DNA of 64,000 nt. Source: Prauserella isguenensis (GTDB lineage: Bacteria; Actinomycetota; Actinomycetes; Mycobacteriales; Pseudonocardiaceae). The stretch spans positions 1,612,001 through 1,676,000 of the forward strand of contig NZ_JACHWU010000001.1 in NCBI RefSeq assembly GCF_014191605.1, in the 5' to 3' direction. Below the pieces are notes generated by a model. That model saw nothing but the letters and a program-made list of their open reading frames with translations, was not told the DNA's origin and did not search any database. The translations under genes were made by a program, and so were the position numbers. Below are positions 46,352-56,001 of this stretch, one piece after another (within the stretch, counting starts at the first letter, position 1; the number at the start of each line of letters is the position of its first letter).

Positions 46352-47820
46352 GCTGGCGACTCCCCGTCGGTGTCGGTTTCCTCCTGGTCGGCGACGGCCT
46401 GCTCTGCGGCCTCCGCCGCTGGGGTACCCGGCCTACGCCGCGGCACCCAGCCTTCGATGTTGCGCTGCGGTGCCCCTGATACCGCGAGCGCGCCGGGCGG
46501 GACGTCCTCACGGATCACCGTGCCTGCGCCGCTGTAGGCGCCGTCCCCCACGGTGACCGGGGCGACGAACATGGTGTCCGAGCCCGTGCGGACGTGCGAA
46601 CCGATCGTGGTGTGGTGCTTGGAGATGCCGTCGTAGTTGACGAACACGCTCGACGCCCCGATGTTGCTGTGCTCGCCGATCGTGGCATCACCGACGTACG
46701 TCAGGTGCGGCACCTTCGTCCCGGAGCCGATGTCGGCCTTCTTCGTCTCGACGAACGTGCCGATTCTGCCCGCCTCGCCCAGTTTCGTACCGGGGCGCAG
46801 ATAGGCGAACGGCCCGACCGAGGCGCCGTCGCCGATGACGGACTCGCTGCCGTGGGTGCGCACGACGCTCGCACGCTCGCCGACGCGCACGTCCGTCAAC
46901 GTCGAGTCCGGGCCGACGGTCGCGGCCGGGCCGACCGTCGTGGCGCCGCGGAGCTGCACGCCGGGCTCGATCACGACGTCGCGGGAGAGCGTGACGTCGA
47001 GGTCGATGCGCGTCGAGGCCGGGTCGACGACCGTGACGCCCTCGCGCTGCCAGCGCGTGACGATGCGGCGGTTGAGCTCGGTGCCGAGGGTCGAGAGCTG
47101 GACACGGTCGTTGACGCCTTCCGTCAGCCACGGGTCGGCCACCGGGAGGGCGCCGACGCGGCGACCGTCGCCGCGGGCGATGCCGAGGATGTCGGTCAGG
47201 TAGAGCTCGCCCTGCGAGTTGTCGGTCGACAGGCGGGACAGGCCGTCGGCGAGGACTGCGGCGTCGAACGCGTACACGCCGGAGTTGATCTCGGTGATGG
47301 CGCGGTGGGCGTCGTCGGCGTCCTTGTGCTCCACGATGCCAGTGACGTCCCCTGCGGCGTCACGCACGATGCGGCCGTATCCCGACGGATCGTCGACCAC
47401 CGAGGTGAGCACGGTGACGGCGTTGCCGTCGCGTTCGTGCGCGGCGAGGAAATCGGTCAGCGTCGGGGTGTCGAGCAGCGGTACGTCCCCGTAGGTGACC
47501 AGCACCGTGCCGGTGTCGCCCGCGGGCAGTGCCTCGAGCGCGCAACGCACCGCGTGACCGGTGCCGCGCTGCTCCTCCTGCACCGCCGTCTTGACCGTGC
47601 GGCCGATCACGTCGGCGACGACGTCCAGATGAGCGCCCACCTTCTCGCGCCCGTGGCCGACGACGACCACGAGCTCGTCGGGCCCGAGTCCCGCCGCGGC
47701 GCGGACGGCATGCTCGACGAGGGGACGCCCCGCGATGGGGTGCAGCACCTTCGGAAGATCCGAACGCATGCGGGTGCCCTCGCCTGCGGCGAGGACGACT
47801 GTGCTCAGCGGCCCGGTCAC
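46348..47820 (-). CDS. glmU: Bifunctional UDP-GlcNAc pyrophosphorylase / glucosamine-1-phosphate N-acetyltransferase
   Basis: 490 aa. The N-terminal uridyltransferase has [35 protein letters not shown] and VTYGDVPLL; the C-terminal left-handed beta-helix acetyltransferase (about 250-450) has [42 protein letters not shown] and [13 protein letters not shown]. It supplies UDP-GlcNAc for peptidoglycan. GTG start at 47820 after AAGGAG. The leader carries a perfect 16-bp tandem duplication. A 30-residue acidic tail extends beyond the usual C-terminus. Confidence 0.97.
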   Translation of the reverse strand: MTGPLSTVVLAAGEGTRMRSDLPKVLHPIAGRPLVEHAVRAAAGLGPDELVVVVGHGREKVGAHLDVVADVIGRTVKTAVQEEQRGTGHAVRCALEALPAGDTGTVLVTYGDVPLLDTPTLTDFLAAHERDGNAVTVLTSVVDDPSGYGRIVRDAAGDVTGIVEHKDADDAHRAITEINSGVYAFDAAVLADGLSRLSTDNSQGELYLTDILGIARGDGRRVGALPVADPWLTEGVNDRVQLSTLGTELNRRIVTRWQREGVTVVDPASTRIDLDVTLSRDVVIEPGVQLRGATTVGPAATVGPDSTLTDVRVGERASVVRTHGSESVIGDGASVGPFAYLRPGTKLGEAGRIGTFVETKKADIGSGTKVPHLTYVGDATIGEHSNIGASSVFVNYDGISKHHTTIGSHVRTGSDTMFVAPVTVGDGAYSGAGTVIREDVPPGALAVSGAPQRNIEGWVPRRRPGTPAAEAAEQAVADQEETDTDGESPA

Positions 47821-47830
47821 GGTACTCCTT

Positions 47831-47862
47831 GGGATTCACCGGGGATGGGATTCACCGGGGAT
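47831..47862. repeat. Perfect 16-bp tandem duplication in the glmU leader
   Basis: GGGATTCACCGGGGAT occurs twice without interruption (47831-47846, 47847-47862), immediately upstream of the AAGGAG site of glmU on the minus strand. Because both copies are identical it is probably a recent slippage event and may vary between strains. Confidence 0.85.
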
Positions 47863-47884
47863 TAATCTCGGCCGGTTAACGATC

Positions 47885-49744
47885 CTACGTCGGTTGGCCC
47901 GCGTCGGACGTGGGGCCGCCCTCCGATGCGGTCTCGGTCTCGTCGGCCGCCTCTCCGCACGAGGCGATTTGGTTCCCGCCGCGGCGTTTCGCCTGGTACA
48001 TGGCGGCGTCGGCGCGGGAGAGGACCTCCTCGCCGCGCTCGCCCGTCCGGAGGGCGACCAGCCCGACCGACAACGTCACACCGTGCGACAGGTGGTGGGG
48101 CAGTTCGTCGACCGCCGTCACCGCGCGGTTCATGGCTTGGTGGGCCGCCGATAACGTCGCGCCCGGAAGGAGTGTGATGAATTCGTCGCCGCCGTAGCGC
48201 GCGACGATGTCGTCGCCGCGCAGCGAGTCCCTGAGCGTGCTGGCAACCACGCGGAGCACGTCGTCGCCGTCGGCGTGCGAGCGCTGATCGTTGACTCCTT
48301 TGAAGCCGTCGAGGTCGATCAGCGCGACGGCGAGCGGGTCGCTCGACGCCGATGTGGCGAACGTGCGGAGCCGGTCGTCGAGTGCGCGGCGGTTGGGCAG
48401 ACCGGTCAGCGGGTCCTGCAGTGCCTGCTGGGTGATCGCTCCGTGTGCGGCCGACAGCCGCTCGTGTTCGCGGCGGGTATCGAGGGCCGCGCTCTGGGAT
48501 TCACGCATCGACCAGAGCTCGGCCTCGAGCGCACCTGCGTAGTCGGCGAGCGTGGCGCGAGGGTCCCCGAGGTCGTACCGGTCGGCGAACCGGGCCAGCT
48601 CGTGGATGAGGCCGATGCGCATGGACGGTTGTGGATACTCCTCGGGGATGTGGTGGCGATCCTCCATGAGCAGGCGGAACGCTTCCTTGTGCTCACCGAT
48701 CGACTCCAGGCAGCGGGCGAGCGCGATCGACAGCAGCGGGTTGTCGTACGGGTACAGCGGCGCGGCCCGCAGACTGCGGAGCCGCTCGATGTGCGCGTCG
48801 CTCGGCGCGGCGAGGGCCAGTGCGGACGCCAGCGACGCGACCTGGTCGACCGCGGCGACCCCGGCTTTGCGGGGAAACAGCGATTCGGCGAACGGCGCTT
48901 CGACGGCGATCGCCATCGACGCGGCCGTCCGGAACCGTTCGCCCGCCTGGTCGCTGCGGCCGATGCGTTCGAGTCGCAGGCCCCAGCCGAGCAGCATCTT
49001 CACCCGGTTCATCAACAGCATCGTGATCTCGTGCGGCCCCGCGCTGTCCCGGACGGCCTGGTGGGCGCGGGTGATCACCTCTTCGGCGACCTCGTAGACA
49101 CCGAGCTGGTTGAGCACGATCCAGCAGTCGTTGAGCGCCGTCGACAACAGGCGGTCCCAGGCACGTCTGCCCAGGCCCAGCTCCTGTGACGGCGGGTCGT
49201 CGAGCAGTGCCAGCGCCCTGGCGATCTCGGTCAGGGCCGCGTCCTCGTGACCTGCGAGCACGAGACGGCGCCCGCGCAGCGCGTGCGCGTCCGCGCGCAG
49301 GAGAGTGGCGCCGTGCCTGCGCGTGTGCGCGAGCATCTCGTCGAGCTGACGCCCCGCCTCGTCGGGGGCGCTCGCGCTGATGAGTCGTGACAGCGCCGCG
49401 GCTCGCAGTATCTGAGCGACCAGCAGCGGTTCGCCGCGTCGCTGGGTCTCGTGGAGCAGCTCGTCCAGTCTGGTGATGATCTCCTGCTGCTCGTGCTTCT
49501 CGCTGCGTTGGACGAGGGCGATCAGTTCGCGGGCTCGCCCGAGCAGCCAGGCGTCCGACTTGTCGCCGAGCGGCGGGGCGGCGGGGTCCTGCGCCGTCGC
49601 AGAGGTGGGCGCGCCGGGGTCGGCCGTGAACCCGGCGCCTGAGGTCGCAGCGGATGGGCCCGCGCCGCGTTCTGCGGCCGCACCGCCGGGGGCGATGCCG
49701 GGCTCGGCCGCGACCTTGGACTCTTCGCCGTCCAGCGGACACAC
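47885..49744 (-). CDS. GGDEF-domain diguanylate cyclase with TPR-like sensory region
   Basis: 619 aa, soluble. Residues about 1-60 are low-complexity, 65-420 form an all-helical TPR/SARP-like region, followed by a coiled coil (SAALDTRREHERLSAAHGAITQQ) and a GGDEF domain at about 445-600: DPLTGLPNRRALDDRL, LIDLDGFKGVNDQRSHADGDDVL and active site ARYGGDEFITLLPG. The inhibitory I-site RxxD is present (RGDD five residues before GGDEF). It should make c-di-GMP with product inhibition. Its GTG lies 29 nt downstream of the tRNA-Gln on the same strand. Confidence 0.92.
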   Translation of the reverse strand: MCPLDGEESKVAAEPGIAPGGAAAERGAGPSAATSGAGFTADPGAPTSATAQDPAAPPLGDKSDAWLLGRARELIALVQRSEKHEQQEIITRLDELLHETQRRGEPLLVAQILRAAALSRLISASAPDEAGRQLDEMLAHTRRHGATLLRADAHALRGRRLVLAGHEDAALTEIARALALLDDPPSQELGLGRRAWDRLLSTALNDCWIVLNQLGVYEVAEEVITRAHQAVRDSAGPHEITMLLMNRVKMLLGWGLRLERIGRSDQAGERFRTAASMAIAVEAPFAESLFPRKAGVAAVDQVASLASALALAAPSDAHIERLRSLRAAPLYPYDNPLLSIALARCLESIGEHKEAFRLLMEDRHHIPEEYPQPSMRIGLIHELARFADRYDLGDPRATLADYAGALEAELWSMRESQSAALDTRREHERLSAAHGAITQQALQDPLTGLPNRRALDDRLRTFATSASSDPLAVALIDLDGFKGVNDQRSHADGDDVLRVVASTLRDSLRGDDIVARYGGDEFITLLPGATLSAAHQAMNRAVTAVDELPHHLSHGVTLSVGLVALRTGERGEEVLSRADAAMYQAKRRGGNQIASCGEAADETETASEGGPTSDAGQPT

Positions 49745-49773
49745 ACCCCCTGGGCTACCGGGATTCCGCTCTG

Positions 49774-49845
49774 CTCCGCCGCCAGGGCTCGAACCTGGAC
49801 TGTCAGAACCAAAATCTGAAGTGCTGCCAATTACACTACGGCGGA
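49774..49845 (-). tRNA. glnU: tRNA-Gln (anticodon UUG)
   Basis: 72-nt cloverleaf on the minus strand: acceptor TCCGCCG with CGGCGGA and discriminator G; anticodon stem TCAGA/TCTGA with loop TTTTGGT, giving TTG; T-arm CCAGG-TTCGAGC-CCTGG. CCA is not encoded. A TATCCT -10-like box lies upstream (plus-strand 49858-49863). The same tRNA sits between glmU and mfd in mycobacteria. Confidence 0.95.
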
Positions 49846-49944
49846 TCGCGCCTGGTCAGGATATCCACTGCAGGTTGCACGCTGCGGGCAGGTCCGAAGC
49901 GGCCCGTTTTCGCCTCTCCCCCGGGTGGGAAACCTCCTGTACCG

Positions 49945-49966
49945 TAACTTACGCAATCGTAGGTTA
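49945..49966. promoter_or_regulatory. Palindromic operator upstream of the desaturase gene
   Basis: TAACTTACG-CAAT-CGTAGGTTA, nine-base arms with one mismatch. It is AT-rich against its surroundings and lies 76 nt before the desaturase ATG. The TetR gene immediately downstream of the desaturase is the obvious candidate to bind it, giving feedback on fatty-acid desaturation. Confidence 0.72.
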
Positions 49967-50042
49967 GGTGACCCTTCCGTCGCCGTCCCCGGCCCGTTCG
50001 CGGGCGTGGTGGCGGCGGTCCTCGTGGAAAGAAGTGACGTGC

Positions 50043-50987
50043 ATGACGGCAACTCTGGACGCGGACGAGACACCGAAGTCCGGTCGTAAGCCGATCCTGG
50101 ACGGCCAGCGCGGGCCCGGCGTTCAGTTCGCGGTCTATCTCGGCGTGCTGGCGCCGCTGGTGGCGCTCGTGGCCGCGGTCCCCTTCGCGTGGGGCTGGGG
50201 TCTTTCGTGGGTCGATGTCGGCCTCTTCGTTGTGTTCTACGCCTTCTCCGGGCTCGGCATCACCGTCGGATTCCATCGGTACTTCACGCACGGTTCGTTC
50301 AAGGCGAAGCCGTGGCTGCGGGCCCTGCTCGCCATCGCCGGCAGCAGCGCGGTGCAGGGGCCGGTGATCACGTGGGTCGCGGATCACCGCAGGCACCACG
50401 CGTTCTCCGATCGTGAGGGCGACCCGCATTCGCCGTGGCTGTTCGGTACTACGCCGTTGGCCGTGGCGAAGGGGTTCTGGCACGCGCACATGGGCTGGCT
50501 GTTCCAGCGGGACAAGAGCAACCACGAACGGTTCGCGCCCGACCTGGTCAAGGATCCGGCCATCAGCAGGATCGACAGGCTGTTCGGGGTGTGGACGCTG
50601 CTCAGCTTCGTGCTCCCGGGCATCATCGGGGGCCTGGTCACCTGGTCCCTGTGGGGCTTCGTGACGGCCTTCTTCTGGGCCGGACTGGTGCGAGTCTGCG
50701 TGCTGCACCACGTGACATGGTCGGTGAACTCGATCTGCCACATGATCGGGGAACGGCCGTTCAGCGCGCGTGACCGGTCGGCCAACTTCTGGCCGTTGGC
50801 CATCGCCTCGTTCGGCGAGTCGTGGCACAACCTCCACCACGCCGATCCGACGTCGGCCCGGCACGGTGTGCAGCGCGGCCAGATCGACATCTCGGCCCGC
50901 GTGATCTGGGCGTTCGAGAAGTTCGGCTGGGCCCACAAGGTGCGCTGGCCCACGGCCAAGCGCCTGGAGAAGCTCTCGACCGCGTGA
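50043..50987 (+). CDS. Membrane fatty acid (acyl-lipid/acyl-CoA) desaturase
   Basis: 314 aa from ATG 50043. The three histidine boxes of stearoyl-type desaturases are present: FHRYFTHGSF (HxxxxH), DHRRHHAFSDREGDPHSP (HxxHH) and ESWHNLHHADPTSARHG (HxxHH), between four hydrophobic segments. It introduces a double bond (most likely delta-9) into acyl chains in the cytoplasmic membrane using di-iron and electrons from a reductase. Arranged with the next TetR gene (30-nt gap) and an upstream palindrome as a self-regulated pair. Confidence 0.94.
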   Translation: MTATLDADETPKSGRKPILDGQRGPGVQFAVYLGVLAPLVALVAAVPFAWGWGLSWVDVGLFVVFYAFSGLGITVGFHRYFTHGSFKAKPWLRALLAIAGSSAVQGPVITWVADHRRHHAFSDREGDPHSPWLFGTTPLAVAKGFWHAHMGWLFQRDKSNHERFAPDLVKDPAISRIDRLFGVWTLLSFVLPGIIGGLVTWSLWGFVTAFFWAGLVRVCVLHHVTWSVNSICHMIGERPFSARDRSANFWPLAIASFGESWHNLHHADPTSARHGVQRGQIDISARVIWAFEKFGWAHKVRWPTAKRLEKLSTA

Positions 50988-51017
50988 GCGGGTCGGGGTG
51001 CCTGTACGGTTCGGCGA

Positions 51018-51695
51018 ATGGCAGGTCGACGGCGCGCTAAGCGAGACGCGGCCGCCGCGGGGACGCAACCCGATGCCCCTGCGGCGGCCCGCGTGCGCAT
51101 GACGGGCACCGAGCGTAGGCAGCAGTTGCTCAACGTCGCTCGGGCACTGTTCGCGGAGAAGGGCTACGACGGTACGTCCGTCGAGGAGATCGCGCGACGA
51201 GCGAACGTCTCCAAACCGGTGGTGTACGAGCACTTCGGCGGGAAGGAAGGCGTCTACGCGGTCGTGGTGGACCGGGAGGCGCGGGCGATCCTCGACCGCA
51301 TGGTGTCGAGTCTGCACGCGGATCACCCGCGGGCGATGCTCGAGCAGGCCGCCAACGCCTTGCTCGGCTACGTCGACGAGTCGCACGAGGGTTTCCGCAT
51401 CCTGGTGCGGGACTCCCCGGTCGCGAGCTCGACGGGCACGTTCTCCACGCTGCTCAACGACATCGCGAGTCAGGTCGAGGACATCTTCGGCGAGGAGTTC
51501 TCGGCCAGGGGTTACGACGGCAAGCTCGCGCCCCTGTACGCACAGGCGCTCGTCGGCATGGTCGCGCTCACCGGCCAGTGGTGGCTCGACGCGCACAAGC
51601 CGAAGCGGGACGAGGTCGTGGCCCACCTGGTGAACCTCGCGTGGAACGGCCTGTCGAACCTGGAACACAAGCCGAAGCTGCGTGTGACCGACTGA
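51018..51695 (+). CDS. TetR family regulator, probable desaturase repressor
   Basis: 225 aa. The helix-turn-helix lies at about residues 34-80: ARALFAEKGYDGTSVEEIARRANVSKPVVYEHFGGKEGVY. The C-terminal region includes FRILVRDSPVASSTGTFSTLLNDIA. It resembles M. tuberculosis Rv1019, which occupies the same place before mfd. TACGGT at 51005-51010 lies seven bases before the ATG, so it may also have its own leaderless transcript inside the desaturase 3' end. Acyl-CoA sensing is an inference. Confidence 0.9.
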   Translation: MAGRRRAKRDAAAAGTQPDAPAAARVRMTGTERRQQLLNVARALFAEKGYDGTSVEEIARRANVSKPVVYEHFGGKEGVYAVVVDREARAILDRMVSSLHADHPRAMLEQAANALLGYVDESHEGFRILVRDSPVASSTGTFSTLLNDIASQVEDIFGEEFSARGYDGKLAPLYAQALVGMVALTGQWWLDAHKPKRDEVVAHLVNLAWNGLSNLEHKPKLRVTD

Positions 51696-51799
51696 ACCGC
51701 CCCCTCGGCCATCGGTCGCCGCGCGAGGCGCCGTCGCCGGGTGGCCGCCGCTCAGGACGTAGGCTGGGAGCCATAACCCCATAGTTCGACGATTCGAGT

Positions 51800-51829
51800 A
51801 CCTGTGCCCGGTTTTGTCCGGGCACAGGT
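51800..51829 (+). terminator. Perfect 12-bp hairpin in the tetR-mfd intergenic region
   Basis: ACCTGTGCCCGG (51800-51811), loop TTTTGT, CCGGGCACAGGT (51818-51829). It lies 105 nt after the tetR stop and 34 nt before the mfd GTG. It may terminate the desaturase-tetR transcript or form part of an mfd leader; no T-run follows. Confidence 0.65.
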
Positions 51830-51863
51830 GTGTCCGCGCGTTCGCACCCGAGGGAGACGCTCC

Positions 51864-54800
51864 GTGTCCCAGCCGACGTTGGCCGGTTTGCTGTCGGCCG
51901 TCCTGCCCGATTCCGCCCTGCGCACGGTTCTCGAGCGTGCGGGTGCACCGATGCTCGACCTCGACGGCGCGCCGGCGACCCGGCAGCTGGTGCTGTCTGC
52001 GCTCGCATCCGACGCAGGAGCGGGCAAGCCGGTACTGGCGGTGACCGCCACCGGCAGGGAGGCCGAAGAGCTGACAGCGGCGATCGGAAGCCTGCTCGGC
52101 GACGACGTCGTCGCCGACTTCCCATCGTGGGAAACCCTGCCGCACGAGCGGTTGTCGCCGCGGGCGGACACGGTCGGCAAGCGCTTGGCGGTGCTGCACC
52201 GGCTCGCTCAGCCCGGACACGGTGGTCTGCGCGTCGTGGTGGCGACGGTGCGGAGCCTCATCCAGCCGATGGCGCCCCGTCTGGGCTCGCTGGCTCCCGT
52301 CGAGTTGAAGGTCGGGGAGGAGCTCGACTTCGAAGGAGTGCTCGAGCGGCTCGTCGAGCTCGCCTACACACGCGTCGACATGGTCGAGAAGCGGGGCGAG
52401 TTCGCGGTGCGCGGCGGCATCCTCGACGTCTTCGCACCGACCGACGAACATCCGCACCGTGTCGAGTTCTGGGGCGACGAGGTCAGCGAGATCCGCGCCT
52501 TCTCGGTCGCGGACCAGCGTTCCCTGCCCGGCGAGATTCCCGAGGTGACCGCATCGCCGTGCCGGGAGCTGCTTCTGACCGGCGACGTCAAGGCGCGGGC
52601 CGGCGAACTGGCCGAAGAGCACGCCGCCGATGCGCAGCTCGCAGAGATCCTCACCAAGCTCGCGGACGGCATCCCCTCCGAGGGCATGGAGTCGCTGATC
52701 CCCGTCCTGTGCGCGGGTGAGCTCGAACTGCTCACCGACGCGATGCCGGAGGCTACGCACGTCGTGCTCTGTGACCCGGAGAAGGTGCGCGCGCGTGCCG
52801 CGGACCTGGTGCGCACCGGGCAGGAGTTCCTGGAGGCGTCGTGGACCTCCGCCGCCGACGGAGGGCGCGCCCCGATCGATCTGGGTGCGTCGGCCTACCG
52901 GGGCCTCGGGGAGGTACGCACCCATGCGACCGAGTCGAATCGCGCATGGTGGACGCTGTCGCAGCTGACCAGTGAGGACGACGCGGTGCACGTCCCCGTC
53001 GAGCAGGCGCCCTCGTATCACGGCGAACTCGAGAAGGTCGTCGCCGACCTGCGCGCCCACACCGCGGCCGGCGGCGCGGCCGTCGTGGTCGTCGCGGGTT
53101 CGGGTACGGCGCAGCGTGCCGTCGAGCAGTTGTCGGCGGGTGAGGTGCCCGCGAGCTACGCCGAGTCGCTCGCCGAGGCGCCGAGGTCCGGCGTCGTCAC
53201 GGTCACCTGCGGTGCGATCACCGACGGGTTCGTGGCTCCGGAGAGCGCGCTCGTCGTCCTGAGCGAATCGGACATCACCGGCCGTGGTGCGGCCACCGGG
53301 CGTTCCGGACGTGATCTCAACACGAAGATGCCGTCGAGGAGGCGCAACGCGGTGGATCCGCTCGCGCTCAAGGCGGGCGACTACGTCGTGCACGACCAGC
53401 ACGGCATCGGAAAGTTCGTCGAGATGGTCCAGCGCACCATCGGCGGGGCGACGCGGGAGTACCTCGTGCTCGAGTACGCGGCGTCCAAGCGCGGACACCC
53501 CGGCGACCGGTTGTTCGTGCCCAGCGACCAGCTCGACGAGGTCTCCCGCTACGTGGGCGGCGAGCTGCCCACGCTGAACAAGCTCGGCGGCTCCGACTGG
53601 AAGAACACGAAGGCGAAGGCCCGCAAGGCGGTCAAAGAGATCGCGGCCGAGCTGGTGCAGCTCTACGCCGCGAGACAGGCCGCACCCGGCCATGCGTTCG
53701 GACCGGATTCGCCGTGGCAGGGCGAGTTGGAGGACGCCTTCCCGTTCGTCGAGACCAACGATCAGCTCGCTGCCATCGACGAGGTCAAGACCGACATGGA
53801 ACGCAGCGTCCCCATGGACCGGGTGATCTGCGGTGACGTCGGCTACGGCAAGACCGAGATCGCGGTGCGTGCGGCGTTCAAGGCGGTCCAGGACGGCAAG
53901 CAGGTCGTGGTGCTGGTGCCGACGACGCTGCTCGCGCAACAGCACCTCAACACCTTCACCGAGCGGATGGGTTCCTTCCCGGTGACCATCCGCGGCATGT
54001 CGCGATTCACCGAACCCGCGGAGGCGGACAAGACGCTCGAGGGGCTCGCCGCAGGCGAGATCGACATCGTCATCGGTACACACCGCCTCCTGCAGAGCGG
54101 CGTGCGGTACAAGGATCTCGGACTGGTGATCGTCGACGAGGAACAGCGGTTCGGTGTCGAACACAAGGAGCACATCAAGGCGCTCCGGACGCACGTCGAC
54201 GTGCTCACCATGTCGGCCACGCCGATCCCTCGCACGCTCGAGATGAGCATGGCGGGGATCCGCGAGATGTCGACCATCCTGACCCCGCCGGAGGATCGCC
54301 ACCCGATCCTGACCTACGTCGGCTCGTACGACGACAAGCAGGTCGCCGCGGCCATCCGGCGTGAGTTGCTGCGCGATGGTCAGGTGTTCTTCGTGCACAA
54401 CCGGGTCTCGTCGATCGAGAAGGCCGCGACACGGCTGCGCGAACTCGTCCCGGAGGCGCGGATCGTGACCGCGCACGGACAGATGCCCGAGCACAAACTG
54501 GAACAGGTCATCCAGGGCTTCTGGCAGCGCGATTTCGATGTGCTGGTCTGTACCACCATCGTCGAGACCGGCCTGGACATCTCGAACGCCAACACGCTGA
54601 TCGTCGAGCGCGGTGACATGATGGGCCTGGCTCAGCTGCACCAGCTGCGTGGCCGGGTCGGCCGTGGCAGGGAGCGGGGTTACGCGTACTTCCTGTATCC
54701 GCCGGAGAAGCCGCTCACGGAGACGGCCCACGACCGCCTCGCCACCATCGCGCAGAACACCGAGCTCGGTGCCGGCATGGCGGTGGCCATGAAGGACCTC

Positions 54801-55430
54801 GAGATTCGCGGTGCGGGCAACATTCTCGGCGCCGAGCAGTCCGGTCACGTCGCCGGTGTCGGCTTCGATCTGTACGTCCGGCTGGTGGGCGAGGCGGTCG
54901 ACGCGTTCCGGCGGAGTGCGGGCGACGAGTCGACCGAGGACGAGGCGCCCGCCGAGGTACGTGTCGACCTGCCGGTCGACGCACATCTGCCGCACGACTA
55001 CGTGCCCGGCGAGCGGTTGCGGCTCGAGGCCTACCGCAAGATCGCGGCGGCGACCGACCAGTCCGAACTGGACAGCGTGCTGGACGAACTCGTGGACCGC
55101 TACGGCCAGCCGCCGGAGCCGGTGCGCAGGTTGCTTGCGGTGGCGGCCTTCCGGCAGGCGTGCCGGAAGGCGGGCGTGACCGAGGTGACCGTGCAGGGCA
55201 ACACCATCCGTTTCACGCCGTTGCCACTGGGCGATTCGCAGTTGGTGCGGTTGAAGCGGCTCTACCCCAAGGCCGTGTACAAGGCGGTGACGCACACGGT
55301 GTCGGTGCCGAAACCGACCGAAGGGCCCGCGGGTGGCCGCATGGGCGCGCCTCCGTTGCGCGACGAGGCGCTGCTCGACTGGTGCAGCAACCTCCTGACG
55401 TCGATGACGCAACAGCCCGCGGCGGTGTGA
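51864..55430 (+). CDS. mfd: Transcription-repair coupling factor
   Basis: 1188 aa from GTG 51864 after GGGAGA. Domains in order: UvrB-homology ([27 protein letters not shown]), RNA polymerase-interacting CarD-like domain ([17 protein letters not shown], about 505-600), a DEAD/RecG-type translocase ([20 protein letters not shown] Walker [30 protein letters not shown]; helicase motifs [12 protein letters not shown] and [17 protein letters not shown]) and the C-terminal TRCF domain. It displaces stalled RNA polymerase and recruits UvrA. Confidence 0.97.
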   Translation: MSQPTLAGLLSAVLPDSALRTVLERAGAPMLDLDGAPATRQLVLSALASDAGAGKPVLAVTATGREAEELTAAIGSLLGDDVVADFPSWETLPHERLSPRADTVGKRLAVLHRLAQPGHGGLRVVVATVRSLIQPMAPRLGSLAPVELKVGEELDFEGVLERLVELAYTRVDMVEKRGEFAVRGGILDVFAPTDEHPHRVEFWGDEVSEIRAFSVADQRSLPGEIPEVTASPCRELLLTGDVKARAGELAEEHAADAQLAEILTKLADGIPSEGMESLIPVLCAGELELLTDAMPEATHVVLCDPEKVRARAADLVRTGQEFLEASWTSAADGGRAPIDLGASAYRGLGEVRTHATESNRAWWTLSQLTSEDDAVHVPVEQAPSYHGELEKVVADLRAHTAAGGAAVVVVAGSGTAQRAVEQLSAGEVPASYAESLAEAPRSGVVTVTCGAITDGFVAPESALVVLSESDITGRGAATGRSGRDLNTKMPSRRRNAVDPLALKAGDYVVHDQHGIGKFVEMVQRTIGGATREYLVLEYAASKRGHPGDRLFVPSDQLDEVSRYVGGELPTLNKLGGSDWKNTKAKARKAVKEIAAELVQLYAARQAAPGHAFGPDSPWQGELEDAFPFVETNDQLAAIDEVKTDMERSVPMDRVICGDVGYGKTEIAVRAAFKAVQDGKQVVVLVPTTLLAQQHLNTFTERMGSFPVTIRGMSRFTEPAEADKTLEGLAAGEIDIVIGTHRLLQSGVRYKDLGLVIVDEEQRFGVEHKEHIKALRTHVDVLTMSATPIPRTLEMSMAGIREMSTILTPPEDRHPILTYVGSYDDKQVAAAIRRELLRDGQVFFVHNRVSSIEKAATRLRELVPEARIVTAHGQMPEHKLEQVIQGFWQRDFDVLVCTTIVETGLDISNANTLIVERGDMMGLAQLHQLRGRVGRGRERGYAYFLYPPEKPLTETAHDRLATIAQNTELGAGMAVAMKDLEIRGAGNILGAEQSGHVAGVGFDLYVRLVGEAVDAFRRSAGDESTEDEAPAEVRVDLPVDAHLPHDYVPGERLRLEAYRKIAAATDQSELDSVLDELVDRYGQPPEPVRRLLAVAAFRQACRKAGVTEVTVQGNTIRFTPLPLGDSQLVRLKRLYPKAVYKAVTHTVSVPKPTEGPAGGRMGAPPLRDEALLDWCSNLLTSMTQQPAAV

Positions 55431-55441
55431 GCGCGGGTGAT

Positions 55442-55478
55442 GCCTGCCGCGGCCTCTCCGCGCGCGGTCGCGGCAGGC
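55442..55478 (+). terminator. Terminator hairpin downstream of mfd
   Basis: GCCTGCCGCG (55442-55451) pairs perfectly with CGCGGCAGGC (55469-55478), 10 bp with a 17-nt loop that can itself pair partly (CGCGCG). It starts 12 nt after the mfd stop. Confidence 0.7.
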
Positions 55479-55544
55479 TACTCGGGCAGGTAGCGTTTCG
55501 AACACGTCGTCGCATGTCGGCTGTTGTGAAACTCGGTGCATGGC

Positions 55545-55632
55545 TCAACGGTAATCGTTGATTCGATTCGAAAGAACTCCCGGAAATAGTGTTTGTTTCC
55601 GGAAAGAATTCGACACTCGTGACACGTCGAAT
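55545..55632. ncRNA. Candidate structured RNA in an AT-richer island
   Basis: Three successive perfect stems: TCAACG-GTAAT-CGTTGA (55545-55561), CCGGAAA-(9 nt)-TTTCCGG (55580-55602) and ATTCGAC-(11 nt)-GTCGAAT (55608-55632). The base composition drops sharply compared with flanking genes. No convincing reading frame is present. Strand and promoter are not determined; it may be a small RNA, a regulatory region, or a relic. Confidence 0.4.
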
Positions 55633-56001
55633 CATGCTGGCTGTTCAGTGCGTGCAGGTGGAATCCGTTGTGTGCCAACAGGTTCAGCGTTGCATTCCAT
55701 TGTCAAACGCGGCGATCGGGGATGCCGGCGCGCGTCCCATGGGCCGACCGCGTCGTGCTCGCGCCACCCTTGTCGGGTGAACGACGTGTGGCACCGCGCC
55801 CGTCGGGTTGTGAATCGCCTCCGGTTCGGGCTTCCGGTGCCCGGGCGTTGTCGCTCGCGCCCGGGCGATGTCCGGTCCGGCACCACCGCGGGCGCACCCG
55901 GTCGTCGCCACGATTCGGAACGGAAGTCGGGCGGTGCGGCCGCGGTCGTGGTTGCGTGAGGCGGTGGGGTGTGTGCGAAGCTGCCGCCTGTGATCCGGAT
56001 C
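55633..56001. other. Intergenic region before the SurA-like gene
   Basis: About 370 nt with no supported gene. Composition returns from AT-richer to GC-rich across the stretch. Frames on both strands are short and have irregular codon use. No clear promoter could be assigned for the lipoprotein-mazG-transglycosylase run. Confidence 0.35.

Noticed and set aside
49836-55541. Very long open frame (about 1900 codons) on the minus strand opposite mfd
   Set aside because: It is the antisense shadow of mfd and the desaturase in GC-rich DNA; it is Arg/His-rich low-quality sequence with no recognisable domain, and it crosses the desaturase, tetR and mfd genes.
55478-55678. 66-codon minus-strand frame in the AT-richer island
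   Set aside because: Composition and residues (many His, Ser, Cys) are unlike coding genes here and no ribosome site is present; the hairpins explain the region better.
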